A stretch of 64,000 nucleotides of DNA from Nitrospira sp. (lineage in GTDB: Bacteria; Nitrospirota; Nitrospiria; Nitrospirales; Nitrospiraceae): positions 1-64,000 of the forward strand of contig JAFEBI010000014.1 in NCBI GenBank assembly GCA_018242725.1, read 5' to 3'. Below, one piece after another: positions 1-7,781 of this stretch. Numbering within the stretch: the first letter of the stretch is position 1; each line of letters starts with the position of its first letter. The notes beneath the pieces were generated by a model. The model did not search any database, had not been told where the DNA came from, and worked only from the letters and a program-made list of their open reading frames with translations. Made by a program: the position numbers and the translations under genes.

Positions 1-63
1 CATCTTGCACCTCCAGACCTCAGATTGTAGGTCGACGGCGTCCACTTTCTCGAGCTTACCTCA

Positions 64-601
64 AGTGTCCACAATCATCTCGAACGAGATTTCCAGGCGA
101 CGGCACCGAATACCAAATGGGTGACCGATATCACGTACATTTGCACCGCCGCACACTGGGTGTATCGCTGCATCGTGCTCGATTTGTATTCGGGTATGAT
201 CATAGGCTGGTCGATGAGCCCACGGCAGGATCGCCAATTGGTGGTCCAAGCCGTGCTCATGGCACTCGGGCAACGGCCCGGCCGCACGCCGGTGATTCTG
301 CATTCCGATCGAGGGTGTCCGTTTACATCCGACGAGTACCAGCACCGCTTGACGGTGCACCACCTTAACCTGCAGCATGAGTGCGGTCGGGAGTTGTGCC
401 GACAATGCGGCCGCCGAAAGTTTCTTTGGCGTGCTCAAACGCGAGCGGAGGCACCGGCGGCAGTACCGGACCAGAGATGAGGCCCGAGCGGATATTTTTG
501 ACTACATCGAACGCTGGCACAATCCCCGGCAGCGACGGAAACTCCCAAGTCAACGAGAGGGGCAAGAACTCTTACCTCAACCGTCCGTAGAAACGGGGTA
601 G
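64..601 (+). pseudogene. IS3-family transposase (orfB type), frameshifted remnant
   Basis: The reading frame through about position 370 encodes an integrase-core segment with WVTDITYI and HSDRG, holding the first two acidic residues of the DDE triad. The homologous continuation, with DNAAAESFFGVLKRER and the third acidic residue, lies in another frame from about 377 to 601. Together they form the C-terminal two thirds of an IS3-family OrfB, so a frameshift near 370 has broken the gene. The 5' part would lie left of the window. No orfA or clear terminal repeats are visible. A short CTAGGG/CCCTAG palindrome follows the stop codon at 608-623. Confidence 0.8.
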
Positions 602-739
602 AACCCACTAGGGTTCCCCCTAGCTGTAAAAGAGAGATAAGTTTGATAAAGATCACAGCCGAATAGACCACCTCTATCCCATAATGAGGAGGAACTTATC
701 AAAGGCTATTACTGTGGGCCGTTAGTTAGGGAGGAAGGA

Positions 740-919
740 ATGCAGCAGATGCGTGGTGATTTTCAGGGGACCATCCAAGAAGATTTTGTCTTACAGCAAC
801 AGCTGTGGAGAGCTCAGCGGATCGGCTGGGTTATTCTGATTGTCCTGCTTCTTTGTGCCCTGACTGGATTCAGTGGTGCGGGTCCAGCATACCAGGTCGG
901 ATCCGTGGTTTCTTCATAA
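740..919 (+). CDS. Small single-span membrane protein, possibly truncated
   Basis: This 59-residue frame begins with ATG nine bases after a strong GGAGG ribosome site. Its N-terminal half is polar (MQQMRGDFQGTIQEDF). It is followed by one clear membrane helix, about residues 28-46, rich in V, I and L. The C-terminus runs into a region coded on the other strand by the next small gene, so this may be the N-terminal stub of a longer membrane protein cut by rearrangement inside the island. The family is not recognised. The ribosome site and the helix are the only support. Confidence 0.4.
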   Translation: MQQMRGDFQGTIQEDFVLQQQLWRAQRIGWVILIVLLLCALTGFSGAGPAYQVGSVVSS

Positions 920-1148
920 CTCGTCGAAGGGATCGGTGGGGTTTTACGAGGGCTGGCATGTCGAGTATATCGCTCTTTTTCTTCCAAGCCTGGAGCGACG
1001 TTTGAAGGCCAAATAGCGTATTCATGATGAAGTGGAACTCCGCCTCTGAAAGAGGCCTCCCTTCTACGAGGTACACTCCAAGCGCAGCGGATGCCGACTG
1101 AAACATAGGGATAACCTGCGGTGCTCTTAAGTCTTTTGCGCTCGCCAT
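870..1148 (-). CDS. Hypothetical protein, 92 residues
   Basis: The frame starts at ATG behind GGGAGG with good spacing and encodes a mixed polar and hydrophobic protein, with LSEAEFHFIMNTLFGLQ near the middle and a basic, proline-containing tail. No domain is recognised. Its last 16 codons overlap the 3' end of the opposing small membrane gene, an arrangement more like a rearrangement junction than a designed overlap. It lies in island DNA, where lone small genes are common. The ribosome site and amino acid composition favour a real gene, but the evidence is modest. Confidence 0.4.
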   Translation of the reverse strand: MASAKDLRAPQVIPMFQSASAALGVYLVEGRPLSEAEFHFIMNTLFGLQTSLQAWKKKSDILDMPALVKPHRSLRRVMKKPRIRPGMLDPHH

Positions 1149-1449
1149 CCTCTCTACCTCCCGGCTCGTGGGGACCCATTACCGAGTGGATGAATGTGAG
1201 ACTTGCGTTGCTGCCCTGTCGGTCTTACTAGAAGCCACCTTTAAGGAGAGGCAGGTGCATGAGACGACTTATCGCCTTTCCCCTGGGGCCTTGGGTCGTG
1301 AAGCTTGGCGGAGGCAGCTCTCTATGCACGGCGCGAGAGTTTATACCAGAAGTGAGTATCCGGCCTACCTAGGAAAACACCTAGAGGCTAAGGGAGGTAA
1401 CGCTTCCACCTGATTGATCTTAACAGAGACTTATACAGTCCACCAAGGC

Positions 1450-1656
1450 TCAGTCCAATTTCCATTTTCTCTGTCGCCTCCCTAACGACCAGTACAACGC
1501 CCCTATCCAGCCTAGCACGGTCCATCCCATTGTGAGATTCACGACCCCAATCAGAAGGCAGTTAGGATGCCCTCGGGCGAGGGCGATAAACGCAGGAAGA
1601 CAATACGCGAACGTCGTACCCAAAACTTCGAGGACAGTGACAACATCATTGTCCAT
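1450..1656 (-). CDS. Superinfection-immunity-like small membrane protein
   Basis: The 68-residue product has two hydrophobic segments separated by ARGHPN, ending in LTMGWTVLGWIGALYW and a basic tail. This matches the pattern of the short superinfection-immunity (Imm_superinfect) family: a helix, the RGHxN turn, and an N-LxxGWTxxGW helix. Members are small inner-membrane proteins named after phage T4 Imm, but most bacterial copies have no shown function. I chose the second ATG (1656) because an AAGG ribosome site lies about eight bases upstream; the ATG at 1665 directly abuts that site. It sits alone in island DNA, transcribed towards the left edge. Confidence 0.7.
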   Translation of the reverse strand: MDNDVVTVLEVLGTTFAYCLPAFIALARGHPNCLLIGVVNLTMGWTVLGWIGALYWSLGRRQRKWKLD

Positions 1657-1695
1657 GGGACGCATCCTTCACTTAGCGAGGTAGGGCCTTCTCTT

Positions 1696-1872
1696 CTACT
1701 TTCCTTTCGATTTCTCCTTGTACTTCTTCAGTAAATCCTTAATTGCCTCTTCAATAAGTTCATTCATGTACCGTTCTGAATCTACAGAAAGATGTTCAAG
1801 ATCCTTCATTAAATGAGGATCAAGACGAAGCCCGTACTGGTTCCTTACTTTTGTTGAACGGGGCCGGGGCAT
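1696..1872 (-). CDS. Ribbon-helix-helix type DNA-binding protein
   Basis: This 58-residue protein begins MPRPRSTKVRNQYGLRL, followed by LDPHLMKDLEHLSVDSERYMNELIEEAIKDLL and a lysine-rich tail. A short beta-strand followed by two helices fits the CopG/Arc-like fold used by plasmid copy regulators and antitoxins. An upstream ATG at 1899 would add nine residues and place the start inside an inverted repeat, so 1872 is preferred although it has no obvious Shine-Dalgarno. It diverges from a second RHH gene across a perfect 10-base inverted repeat, which suggests autoregulation. No toxin partner is evident. Confidence 0.6.
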   Translation of the reverse strand: MPRPRSTKVRNQYGLRLDPHLMKDLEHLSVDSERYMNELIEEAIKDLLKKYKEKSKGK

Positions 1873-1891
1873 GACCGGGGAAATGTAGCAG

Positions 1892-1921
1892 ATGACCATC
1901 AGGCTATCAAATGATGGTCAT
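1892..1921. promoter_or_regulatory. Perfect inverted repeat, likely operator
   Basis: ATGACCATCA at 1892-1901 is exactly complementary to TGATGGTCAT at 1912-1921, with ten bases between. It lies in the divergent promoter region between two ribbon-helix-helix genes. One more ATGACCAT copy occurs at 1973-1980, at the start of the plus-strand gene. Two half-sites about two helical turns apart fit a dimer-of-dimers RHH operator. Which of the two proteins binds is unknown. Confidence 0.5.
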
Positions 1922-1972
1922 TGATATTATAAAAGGTATATTGATATCTTTAAACCGCTAATGGAGGTGAGC

Positions 1973-2155
1973 ATGACCATGCACCGTATCAATATTCAGC
2001 TTCCGGCAGTCCTTAAGCGACAAATCGATGCACAGCGCAAGCGCAGCATCAGTGCAGCGGGGCTGATTCGACACTTGCTTGAGCAACACTTTCAGCAGGG
2101 GGCCCAAGTAGCCTATCACACTAACAACCAGGGAGGTATCAAATGGAGAAGGTAA
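1973..2155 (+). CDS. Ribbon-helix-helix type protein, 60 residues
   Basis: MTMHRINIQLPAVLKRQI opens with a strand of alternating residues. It is followed by a helix-turn-helix segment with SISAAGLIRHLLEQHF, the typical order of a CopG-like ribbon-helix-helix protein. GGAGGT lies just upstream of ATG 1973; an earlier in-frame ATG at 1961 precedes this ribosome site and is unlikely to be used. Its end overlaps the following gene by 13 bases, so the two are probably translated together. It diverges from another RHH gene across a perfect inverted repeat that could be its operator. Confidence 0.6.
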   Translation: MTMHRINIQLPAVLKRQIDAQRKRSISAAGLIRHLLEQHFQQGAQVAYHTNNQGGIKWRR

Positions 2156-2484
2156 CCAGCATTGCAGTGGAGAATGATTTAGACCAGACGACGCACGAGG
2201 AGCCAGAACGAATCTGGCGTGAGCGAGCCATTGCCGAGGAAGATTTATTTTATGGTGAAGATGGGGCAGGCTGGATGGGATGGTTTCTGAGGCTGTCCCT
2301 GACGGGAATGTACCCACGACGGATTGGTGCCTTTCACACCAGAGAAGAAGCATTGGACGTGCTCGAAGCCGTGGCCTACCAGTTTGAGGTGGAGATCATG
2401 ACCGAGATCCAAAACGATCTCGAAAGTCATCAGGTGTGCATCCAAGAGGGCGTTGCCCCTCTCACTGCGACAGCACACGCCTAG
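2143..2484 (+). CDS. Hypothetical protein, 113 residues
   Basis: ATG at 2143 follows GGGAGG and overlaps the end of the upstream RHH gene, implying translational coupling. The product is acidic at the N-terminus, has a central GWMGWFLRLSLTGMYPRRIGAF stretch interrupted by few charges, and continues with an amphipathic helix (TREEALDVLEAVAYQF). No family is recognised. It is not an obvious toxin (no PIN, RelE or MazF signature), so the pair is not a clear toxin-antitoxin module. The integrase gene follows after 83 bases, so it may be co-transcribed cargo at the integrase end of the island. Confidence 0.5.
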   Translation: MEKVTSIAVENDLDQTTHEEPERIWRERAIAEEDLFYGEDGAGWMGWFLRLSLTGMYPRRIGAFHTREEALDVLEAVAYQFEVEIMTEIQNDLESHQVCIQEGVAPLTATAHA

Positions 2485-2567
2485 CGTCCTCAGACGGGGA
2501 ACCGTCGAGGGGAATTCCCGTTCGGCGCTCCCCGTCACACCATCCTAACTTCATCGGAGGAGATCAT

Positions 2568-3773
2568 ATGGCACGAAAAGGACGACTCGACCGAGGCTTG
2601 ATCAGCAAGCCAGGTCCAACCGGCAAGCCGGTGTGGTATGTGCGTTTGTGGCACGAAAGCAAGGCTCGGCAGTTTGGCAGCTTCCCCAACAAGACGAAGG
2701 CGCGAGAGTTTTTCGAGAAAGCCAAGTTGGAGCAGAAGGATGGGCGATTCTTTCCTGAGCGGTATCAACATGGTGGGTATGAACTGGTCGATGTGGTGAT
2801 TGATCGGTATATGCTCACCATCACCACCAAGAAGCCCAAGGGACAAGCGGAAGAAAAATACTTTGCTGAATGGTGGAAGCGATACTTTCACGAGCGGCGA
2901 TTGAATGCGGTCACAGTGCAAGCCTTGGAAGACGCCAGACAGAAACTCTTGAAGACAGTGGTTGCCGAAGGGAAACAGGGTGCCCCTGATAAGCTGATGA
3001 CGCCACAGCGAGTGAACCGCTATATGGCTTTTTTACGTCATCTGCTCAATGGGGTGGTTCGAGACGGTAAGTTTCCCTCTAATCCTGTGTTGAAGCTCAA
3101 AATGTATCGAGAGCCAAAGGGGAAAACGCGGTTTCTCTCAACGGAGGAGGAACAGATCTTATTGGAGAAGCTGGGGCCGATCCATGGACCGTGGGCACGG
3201 TTCTCAATCTTGACCGGCTTACGCCTTGCAGAACAATTTCGGCTGCAATGGGCTGACGTGGATCTGGAATGGGGAGTCTTGACCCTCTCGACCACAAAGG
3301 CAGGCGGTGTGCAATATGCTCATCTCAATGAAGAAGCGAAAGCTATTCTTCGTAGTCTCGATTCGTGGCAGCGGTCGAAGTGGGTGTTTCCGTCAAAGAA
3401 TCCAGCCACGCCAATCGATACCCAGAACTTCTATCACTATGTGTGGGTGCCGAGTGTGACGGCGTCGGGCCTAGAGTGGGTGACGTGGCACGATCTCAGG
3501 CACACGTTCGCCAGTCGGTTAGCCATGAATGGACAGGCCGAGGGCACCATCGCCGCGTTGTTGCGACATTCCACTACAGCCCTAGTGAGACGCAAACCCC
3601 ACCTGAGCCAATCACATCTCAAGGCAGCGGTGGAAGGTGTGGCAGGATTTGGAAAGACGGCAACTGAGCCACAGCAACCCACGGCTCAAGAGCCGAACTC
3701 AGAGCCCATTTCTATTGGAACCGTGTCAGAAACTGTAACTGCTGGATCTGAGGAAGAGCGAAGGAATGTGTAA
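2568..3773 (+). CDS. Tyrosine-recombinase integrase lacking the catalytic Tyr
   Basis: This 401-residue protein has an N-terminal DNA-binding part, a SAM-like core-binding domain (about residues 70-170) and a catalytic domain. The box-I arginine is in TGLRLAEQ and box II is WHDLRHTFASRL. The following LLRHST supplies the next conserved histidine. Relatives then read RYAHLS, but here the codons give RKPHLS, so the nucleophile tyrosine is replaced by lysine at residue 343. The protein would bind DNA but could not cleave it. ATG 2568 follows GGAGGAGAT with good spacing. The gene points at the 3' end of tRNA-Thr, its expected attachment site. The C-terminal tail is long and low in complexity. Confidence 0.85.
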   Translation: MARKGRLDRGLISKPGPTGKPVWYVRLWHESKARQFGSFPNKTKAREFFEKAKLEQKDGRFFPERYQHGGYELVDVVIDRYMLTITTKKPKGQAEEKYFAEWWKRYFHERRLNAVTVQALEDARQKLLKTVVAEGKQGAPDKLMTPQRVNRYMAFLRHLLNGVVRDGKFPSNPVLKLKMYREPKGKTRFLSTEEEQILLEKLGPIHGPWARFSILTGLRLAEQFRLQWADVDLEWGVLTLSTTKAGGVQYAHLNEEAKAILRSLDSWQRSKWVFPSKNPATPIDTQNFYHYVWVPSVTASGLEWVTWHDLRHTFASRLAMNGQAEGTIAALLRHSTTALVRRKPHLSQSHLKAAVEGVAGFGKTATEPQQPTAQEPNSEPISIGTVSETVTAGSEEERRNV

Positions 3774-3787
3774 GTGTGCAGGAAATA

Positions 3788-3863
3788 TGGAGCTGGCGAG
3801 AGGAATCGAACCTCCAACCTGCGGTTTACAAAACCGCTGCTCTGCCGATTGAGCTACGCCAGC
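3788..3863 (-). tRNA. tRNA-Thr (anticodon TGT)
   Basis: Read on the minus strand, the sequence folds with acceptor arms GCTGGCG and CGCCAGC, a D arm, a five-pair anticodon stem GCGGT/ACCGC around the loop TTTGTAA, and a T arm with GGTTCGATTCC. The anticodon TGT reads ACA threonine codons. The 3' CCA is encoded (3788-3790). The variable loop is short, as in class I tRNAs. The integrase gene ends 15 bases beyond the 3' end, marking this tRNA as the island's attachment site. Confidence 0.95.
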
Positions 3864-3895
3864 CTGTCGCGGTCTGCATGACCCTACGGTGCCGA

Positions 3896-3925
3896 ACAGT
3901 ACCAATAGGGCAACAGGCCTGTCAA
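3896..3925 (-). promoter_or_regulatory. Sigma70-type promoter of tRNA-Thr
   Basis: On the minus strand a perfect TTGACA -35 box (3925-3920) is followed after 18 bases by TACTGT (3901-3896) as a -10 element matching TATAAT at four positions. Transcription would start near 3889, about 26 bases before the tRNA 5' end. The strong -35 box and the placement are the evidence; the -10 is weak. Confidence 0.5.
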
Positions 3926-4030
3926 GAAACCTTCCGCCATCCGACTCTCGTCAAAGTAATTGATATCGCTTGCAATGAGTGCCTTGGGCCATTATTCTAA
4001 ACCCGCCACGCATTTCGTGTTCCAAATGTT

Positions 4031-5488
4031 ATGAGCATGAACGCGGTCAACGTACTAATTATCGACGATGATGCGGCCGTCCGGGCGATCCTGCAGGAGG
4101 TGCTTCTGCACGAGGGCTATGGTGTTTCCATGGCCGAGGACGGTCACACGGCGATTCACGTTGCCAAAGAGTCGGTCGTCCATATCGTGATTACGGACCT
4201 GCAGTTGCCGGATATCGATGGGTTGGAGATCATCGATCGTTTGGTCAAGCAGGATGCCAAGATCATTCCCATCATGATGACTGGGTTCGGAACAATTGAA
4301 ACCGCAGTGAGAGCCATGAAGTCCGGTGCCTTTGATTTCATTACCAAACCCTTTGATCTCGAGACCGTCGCGGTCGTGGTGCGAAAGGCGGCGGAGTTTT
4401 ATCGGCTGCGACAGGAAAACCACCTGCTACGGAAAGCCGTCCGTGATCAGTATCGGTTGGAGCAGTTGGTCGGAGTCAGTGAGCCGATGCAACAGGTGCT
4501 GGAGTTCGTGCAAAAGGTCGCCGACAGTGACAGCACGGTCATGATCCAAGGTGAGAGCGGCACCGGCAAGGAGTTGGTCGCCCGGATGCTCCATTTCAAC
4601 AGCCTGCGAAGGGACCGCCCGCTTGTTCCGGTCAACTGCGGGGCCATCCCTGAAAATCTGCTGGAGTCCGAACTCTTCGGGCACGAAAAAGGTGCGTTCA
4701 CCGGTGCCACTCATTCGAGGATGGGTCGGTTTGAATTGGCGAACGGCGGGACGATCTTTCTTGATGAGATCGGCGAAATGAGTCTTCCTTTACAAGTAAA
4801 GCTCCTGCGGGTGTTACAGGAACGGGAGTTTGAACGAGTCGGTGGCAATCGCACGATTCACGTGGATGTGCGCATTATTGCGGCGACGAATCAGGATCTG
4901 GAGCTGCAGGTGGAGGAACGGCGATTTCGGAAGGATCTCTTCTATCGGCTCAATGTCATTCCCATCGTGATTCCTCCTCTTCGAGAACGTCGAAGCGATA
5001 TCCCGTTGCTTATCGAGCACTTTCTGACACGGTTCAATCAGAGTAAGCATACGGATGTGTCGGGTTTTTCGCCCGACGCGCTGCAGTTCTTGATCGAGTA
5101 CGATTGGCCCGGCAACATTCGTGAGTTGGAGAATATGATCGAACGGTTGGTCGTCCTGAAAAAGCAGGGGACGTTGGCTGTCGAGGACTTGCCTCAAAAA
5201 ATCGGTCGCCGGTCGATCGCGCCTGAATTCAAAGAGCAGTTCATTCGGTTCAACGACGAAGGGATCAATCTCTCAAGAGAGGTGGAACAGTACGAAAAGC
5301 ATCTCATCATGGAAGCATTGCGCAAAGCGAATGGTGTCACTTCTCGAGCCGCGCAGTTACTCCACTTGAATCGAACAACATTGGTTGAAAAGCTGAAACG
5401 CAAGGGGGTTGATCCTCGCTCCCATGTGGAAACTCTTCCGCTCTGGCCCCGTGTCTCCAGTCAAAAGATTGACGACCTTCCGACCTAG
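4031..5488 (+). CDS. NtrC-family sigma54-dependent response regulator
   Basis: Three domains are visible. A receiver (about 5-120) has the acidic pair in IIDDDAAVR, the phosphorylatable Asp in ITDLQLPDIDG, Thr in MMTG and Lys in ITKPF. An AAA+ domain (about 145-380) has Walker A GESGTGKE, the sigma54-contact loop GAFTGA and the R-finger region. A C-terminal Fis-type helix-turn-helix contains TSRAAQLLHLNRTTLVEKL. It should activate sigma54 promoters after phosphorylation. Unlike FleQ/FlrA, its receiver is complete, so it is not simply FlrA. No kinase gene adjoins it. Its place at the head of the flagellar cluster, upstream of several sigma54-type promoters, suggests it drives flagellar genes. 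ATG 4037 is an alternative start. Confidence 0.92.
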   Translation: MSMNAVNVLIIDDDAAVRAILQEVLLHEGYGVSMAEDGHTAIHVAKESVVHIVITDLQLPDIDGLEIIDRLVKQDAKIIPIMMTGFGTIETAVRAMKSGAFDFITKPFDLETVAVVVRKAAEFYRLRQENHLLRKAVRDQYRLEQLVGVSEPMQQVLEFVQKVADSDSTVMIQGESGTGKELVARMLHFNSLRRDRPLVPVNCGAIPENLLESELFGHEKGAFTGATHSRMGRFELANGGTIFLDEIGEMSLPLQVKLLRVLQEREFERVGGNRTIHVDVRIIAATNQDLELQVEERRFRKDLFYRLNVIPIVIPPLRERRSDIPLLIEHFLTRFNQSKHTDVSGFSPDALQFLIEYDWPGNIRELENMIERLVVLKKQGTLAVEDLPQKIGRRSIAPEFKEQFIRFNDEGINLSREVEQYEKHLIMEALRKANGVTSRAAQLLHLNRTTLVEKLKRKGVDPRSHVETLPLWPRVSSQKIDDLPT

Positions 5489-5576
5489 TCGATGCCACTC
5501 CTGACGCGATTCGCGCAGATTCTCAATTCCTTAGGATCATTCTCCTGGTTTTCCTCAGGTTTTTGGCCGATGCGAA

Positions 5577-5592
5577 GGGCATGAGCTTTGCT
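5577..5592 (+). promoter_or_regulatory. Possible sigma54 promoter before the TPR gene
   Basis: GGGCAT at 5577-5582 and TTTGCT at 5587-5592 place GG and GC ten bases apart, the exact sigma54 spacing. The expected start site (about 5603) would leave almost no leader before the GTG at 5607. Either translation then begins later, for instance GTG 5637, or this match is fortuitous. It fits a scheme in which an upstream NtrC-type activator turns on the downstream kinase-regulator pair. Confidence 0.35.
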
Positions 5593-5606
5593 GGTGTCTT
5601 CTCGCT

Positions 5607-7781
5607 GTGGATCTATGCCGTCTTCCATATGTCCGAGTGATTTTCTTGATCGTCATCTGGACAGTTGCGCCTCCAGTGGTCAATGGGCAGACGCTTCCTT
5701 CCGGGAAGAGTTCCAGTAACCCTGTCGGCGTTCGGCCAGAAGCGGTGAAAAATCAGGCGCCGGTTGAACGACTCGCCCTGTTATTGCCGGACGATGGTCC
5801 ACGTCTGGAAGGTCAGTCGACCGGGATCGATGGGTTGGCGTGGCAGGAAGGACAGTCTGCGTACAAGAAGCAAGCGTGGGCAGAGGCGCAACGATTCTTT
5901 GGGAAGATTGTCACGGATTACCCTGAGAGCTCACTCGTGCCGTCCGCGAAAGCATTTCTCATTGAATTGGCCCTTCGTGAGGACTCCTCAGGCCAAGGTC
6001 GCGCTTCGGGAATCCAGGAGTACAAGAAACTCGTGCGAGACCATCCGCAGTCGGTGAATGCTCGAAGAGCAGAGTGGCGGATTGGTGATCTGTACTTTGA
6101 GCAAGGCTGGTATCAAGAGGCTCAGGCGTTCTATGAGCAAGCGATGGCTCATGCCGAGAGCCATCATTTCGATGGACCACGATCGTTGCTTGGGCTGGGT
6201 TATGCGTATATGGCCATGGGCAAGTGGCGCGAGGCTGAGCATGCCTTTTCAAATGTGCGCGCACGGAGTGAGCACGAGCCGCTGTTGCAAGGTGCCACGC
6301 TGGGGATGGCCCATGCCTTGTATCGACAACAGCGCTATTCCGACGCCCAACCGCTCTTCGACTTCGCCTATCGACGTTGGCCTCGTCTGGTTAAAGCTGA
6401 TCCACTTGCGCTTCAACGTTTTGCCCTGTCGGAAATCAGACTCCAGCATGAGACATCCGCAAGGGAGTTGCTCCTGTTGTTGTACAATTTATATCCCCGT
6501 CACGAGTATGCGCCTGCGGCGCTGTTGCAGCTTGCCGAGAGCCTGAGGGCCGGCGCCAACCAGCGACTCGCAGAGTTTGTATACGCCCTTCTTCCGGCGC
6601 TCTATCCCTATAGCCTGCCGGCCACGACGGCCAAGCTTCGTCTAGCGATTCAGCAAACGGAGACGATGCAGGCCGGGGAGGGCGAGTCACTCGGGCGCAC
6701 CGTCAGTGCCATGATGCACGATGTCCCGACTCCGTTCCAGAATGCCGCATCGTATCGATCGTTATTGGAGGACATTGCCACGCGGGAAGCGGCGAATCCA
6801 GCCGGGAGCGAGGCGCTCTTTTACCTGGCGAAAGCCGCAGAGCAGCGTAACGACATGCAACAGGCGATCGGCTTCTACCGGGATATCACTCTGAAGGCAG
6901 GGCAGGTAAATGATCCCTGGGCCGCAAAGGCTGTAGCCCGCCTGGCTGTACTACTGACTCCATGGATTGAAGCCGCCATTGCGTCGCAGGATGATCTGAC
7001 GGTTGTCAGTCTGTTCCATCGGCATGGGGCCGTGGCCAGACAACACTATGCGCGATCACCTTTATTATTGCAGATTGCTGAGGCGCATCGCCGGCTGGGA
7101 TTCGCGGCAGAAGGCAGCAGCCTGTACCAGCAGGTGATCAAGGCCCACAACGAGCCGGCGTTGATCGAGCCGGCGTTGATTGGGCTTGGGAAAATCTATC
7201 TGGATCAGCGCGACCCTGATGCGGCGCGGAAGGTGTTTGAACGATACCGTTTTCAGTTTCCGCTTGGAACCTACGAAGGGGAAGTCGTGCTGTTGCTGGC
7301 GCAGACCATGCGGCAACAACGAGATATGCAGGGCCTCCTCCATCTGTGCCGCACGTGGCTGCTGCGCCATCCCGGTCACCGGGAGCGCCCTGCGATGTAT
7401 CTCCAACTGGCCAAGACGTTGGGAGAGCTGGACAAGCTCGAAGAGTCCGCTCTGGCCTATGAAGAAGGCCTCAAAGCCGGGGCCATCGCGTCTTCCGAGA
7501 CGCTGTTGGCCTATGCCGACACGCTGTCGCGGCTGAATCGGCATGAACGAGCGATTGCGGTGTATCAGTCCGTGTTGGAGAAAAAACCTAAAGTGCGTCA
7601 AGCTGAATGGGCTCGCCTGCAAACGGCTCAGCATTGGACTGCGCTGAAACAATACGATCGTGCCACGGTGGCCCTGGCGGAACTCGGCCGTGCGAATGAT
7701 GAGATGGTGAATCGGCTCTCAGCATCGCTCAAGGGAGCCACGCAAACGGTCAGGCATTCAGAAAAAGCGGAGGGGCTATGA
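5607..7781 (+). CDS. Exported tetratricopeptide-repeat protein
   Basis: This 724-residue protein starts with a hydrophobic segment (IFLIVIWTVAPPVVNG) that resembles a signal peptide. The rest is helical, with many TPR-type 34-residue units, such as GQSAYKKQAWAEAQRFF near residue 80 and ERAIAVYQSVLEKKP near 650. The first third resembles the YbgF/BamD style of TPRs, and some units have lost their register. It would act as a periplasmic or membrane-tethered scaffold. Its stop overlaps the start of the FlrB-like kinase gene (ATGA), so the three genes form one operon. This suggests a link to sensing flagellar assembly. GTG 5607 is uncertain; GTG 5637 is possible. Confidence 0.7.
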   Translation: MDLCRLPYVRVIFLIVIWTVAPPVVNGQTLPSGKSSSNPVGVRPEAVKNQAPVERLALLLPDDGPRLEGQSTGIDGLAWQEGQSAYKKQAWAEAQRFFGKIVTDYPESSLVPSAKAFLIELALREDSSGQGRASGIQEYKKLVRDHPQSVNARRAEWRIGDLYFEQGWYQEAQAFYEQAMAHAESHHFDGPRSLLGLGYAYMAMGKWREAEHAFSNVRARSEHEPLLQGATLGMAHALYRQQRYSDAQPLFDFAYRRWPRLVKADPLALQRFALSEIRLQHETSARELLLLLYNLYPRHEYAPAALLQLAESLRAGANQRLAEFVYALLPALYPYSLPATTAKLRLAIQQTETMQAGEGESLGRTVSAMMHDVPTPFQNAASYRSLLEDIATREAANPAGSEALFYLAKAAEQRNDMQQAIGFYRDITLKAGQVNDPWAAKAVARLAVLLTPWIEAAIASQDDLTVVSLFHRHGAVARQHYARSPLLLQIAEAHRRLGFAAEGSSLYQQVIKAHNEPALIEPALIGLGKIYLDQRDPDAARKVFERYRFQFPLGTYEGEVVLLLAQTMRQQRDMQGLLHLCRTWLLRHPGHRERPAMYLQLAKTLGELDKLEESALAYEEGLKAGAIASSETLLAYADTLSRLNRHERAIAVYQSVLEKKPKVRQAEWARLQTAQHWTALKQYDRATVALAELGRANDEMVNRLSASLKGATQTVRHSEKAEGL

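Larger units (their letters stand above)
1..3787. mobile_element. Right end of a decayed integrated island at tRNA-Thr
   Basis: A tyrosine integrase gene ends 15 bases from the 3' end of a tRNA-Thr gene, the usual arrangement at the integrase end of an element inserted into a tRNA gene. Between it and the left window edge lie an IS3-type transposase remnant, small hypothetical genes and two ribbon-helix-helix regulators, all typical island cargo. Beyond the tRNA the dense flagellar cluster begins. The other attachment site, expected to copy the tRNA 3' end, was not seen to the left and is probably outside the window. The element looks immobile because its integrase lacks the nucleophile tyrosine. 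Confidence 0.5.

Noticed and set aside
1168-1413. Open frame of 81 codons on the plus strand in island DNA
   Set aside because: It begins with a GTG without a ribosome site, directly opposite the ribosome site of a minus-strand gene, and the protein resembles no family.
2143-2484. Toxin-antitoxin module formed by the RHH gene and its downstream partner
   Set aside because: The partner has no toxin-like motif, is larger than usual for such toxins and has an acidic N-terminus; the idea has no support beyond gene order.
3774-4000. 74-codon frame reading through the tRNA-Thr gene on the opposite strand
   Set aside because: It is only the complement of the tRNA and its promoter region.
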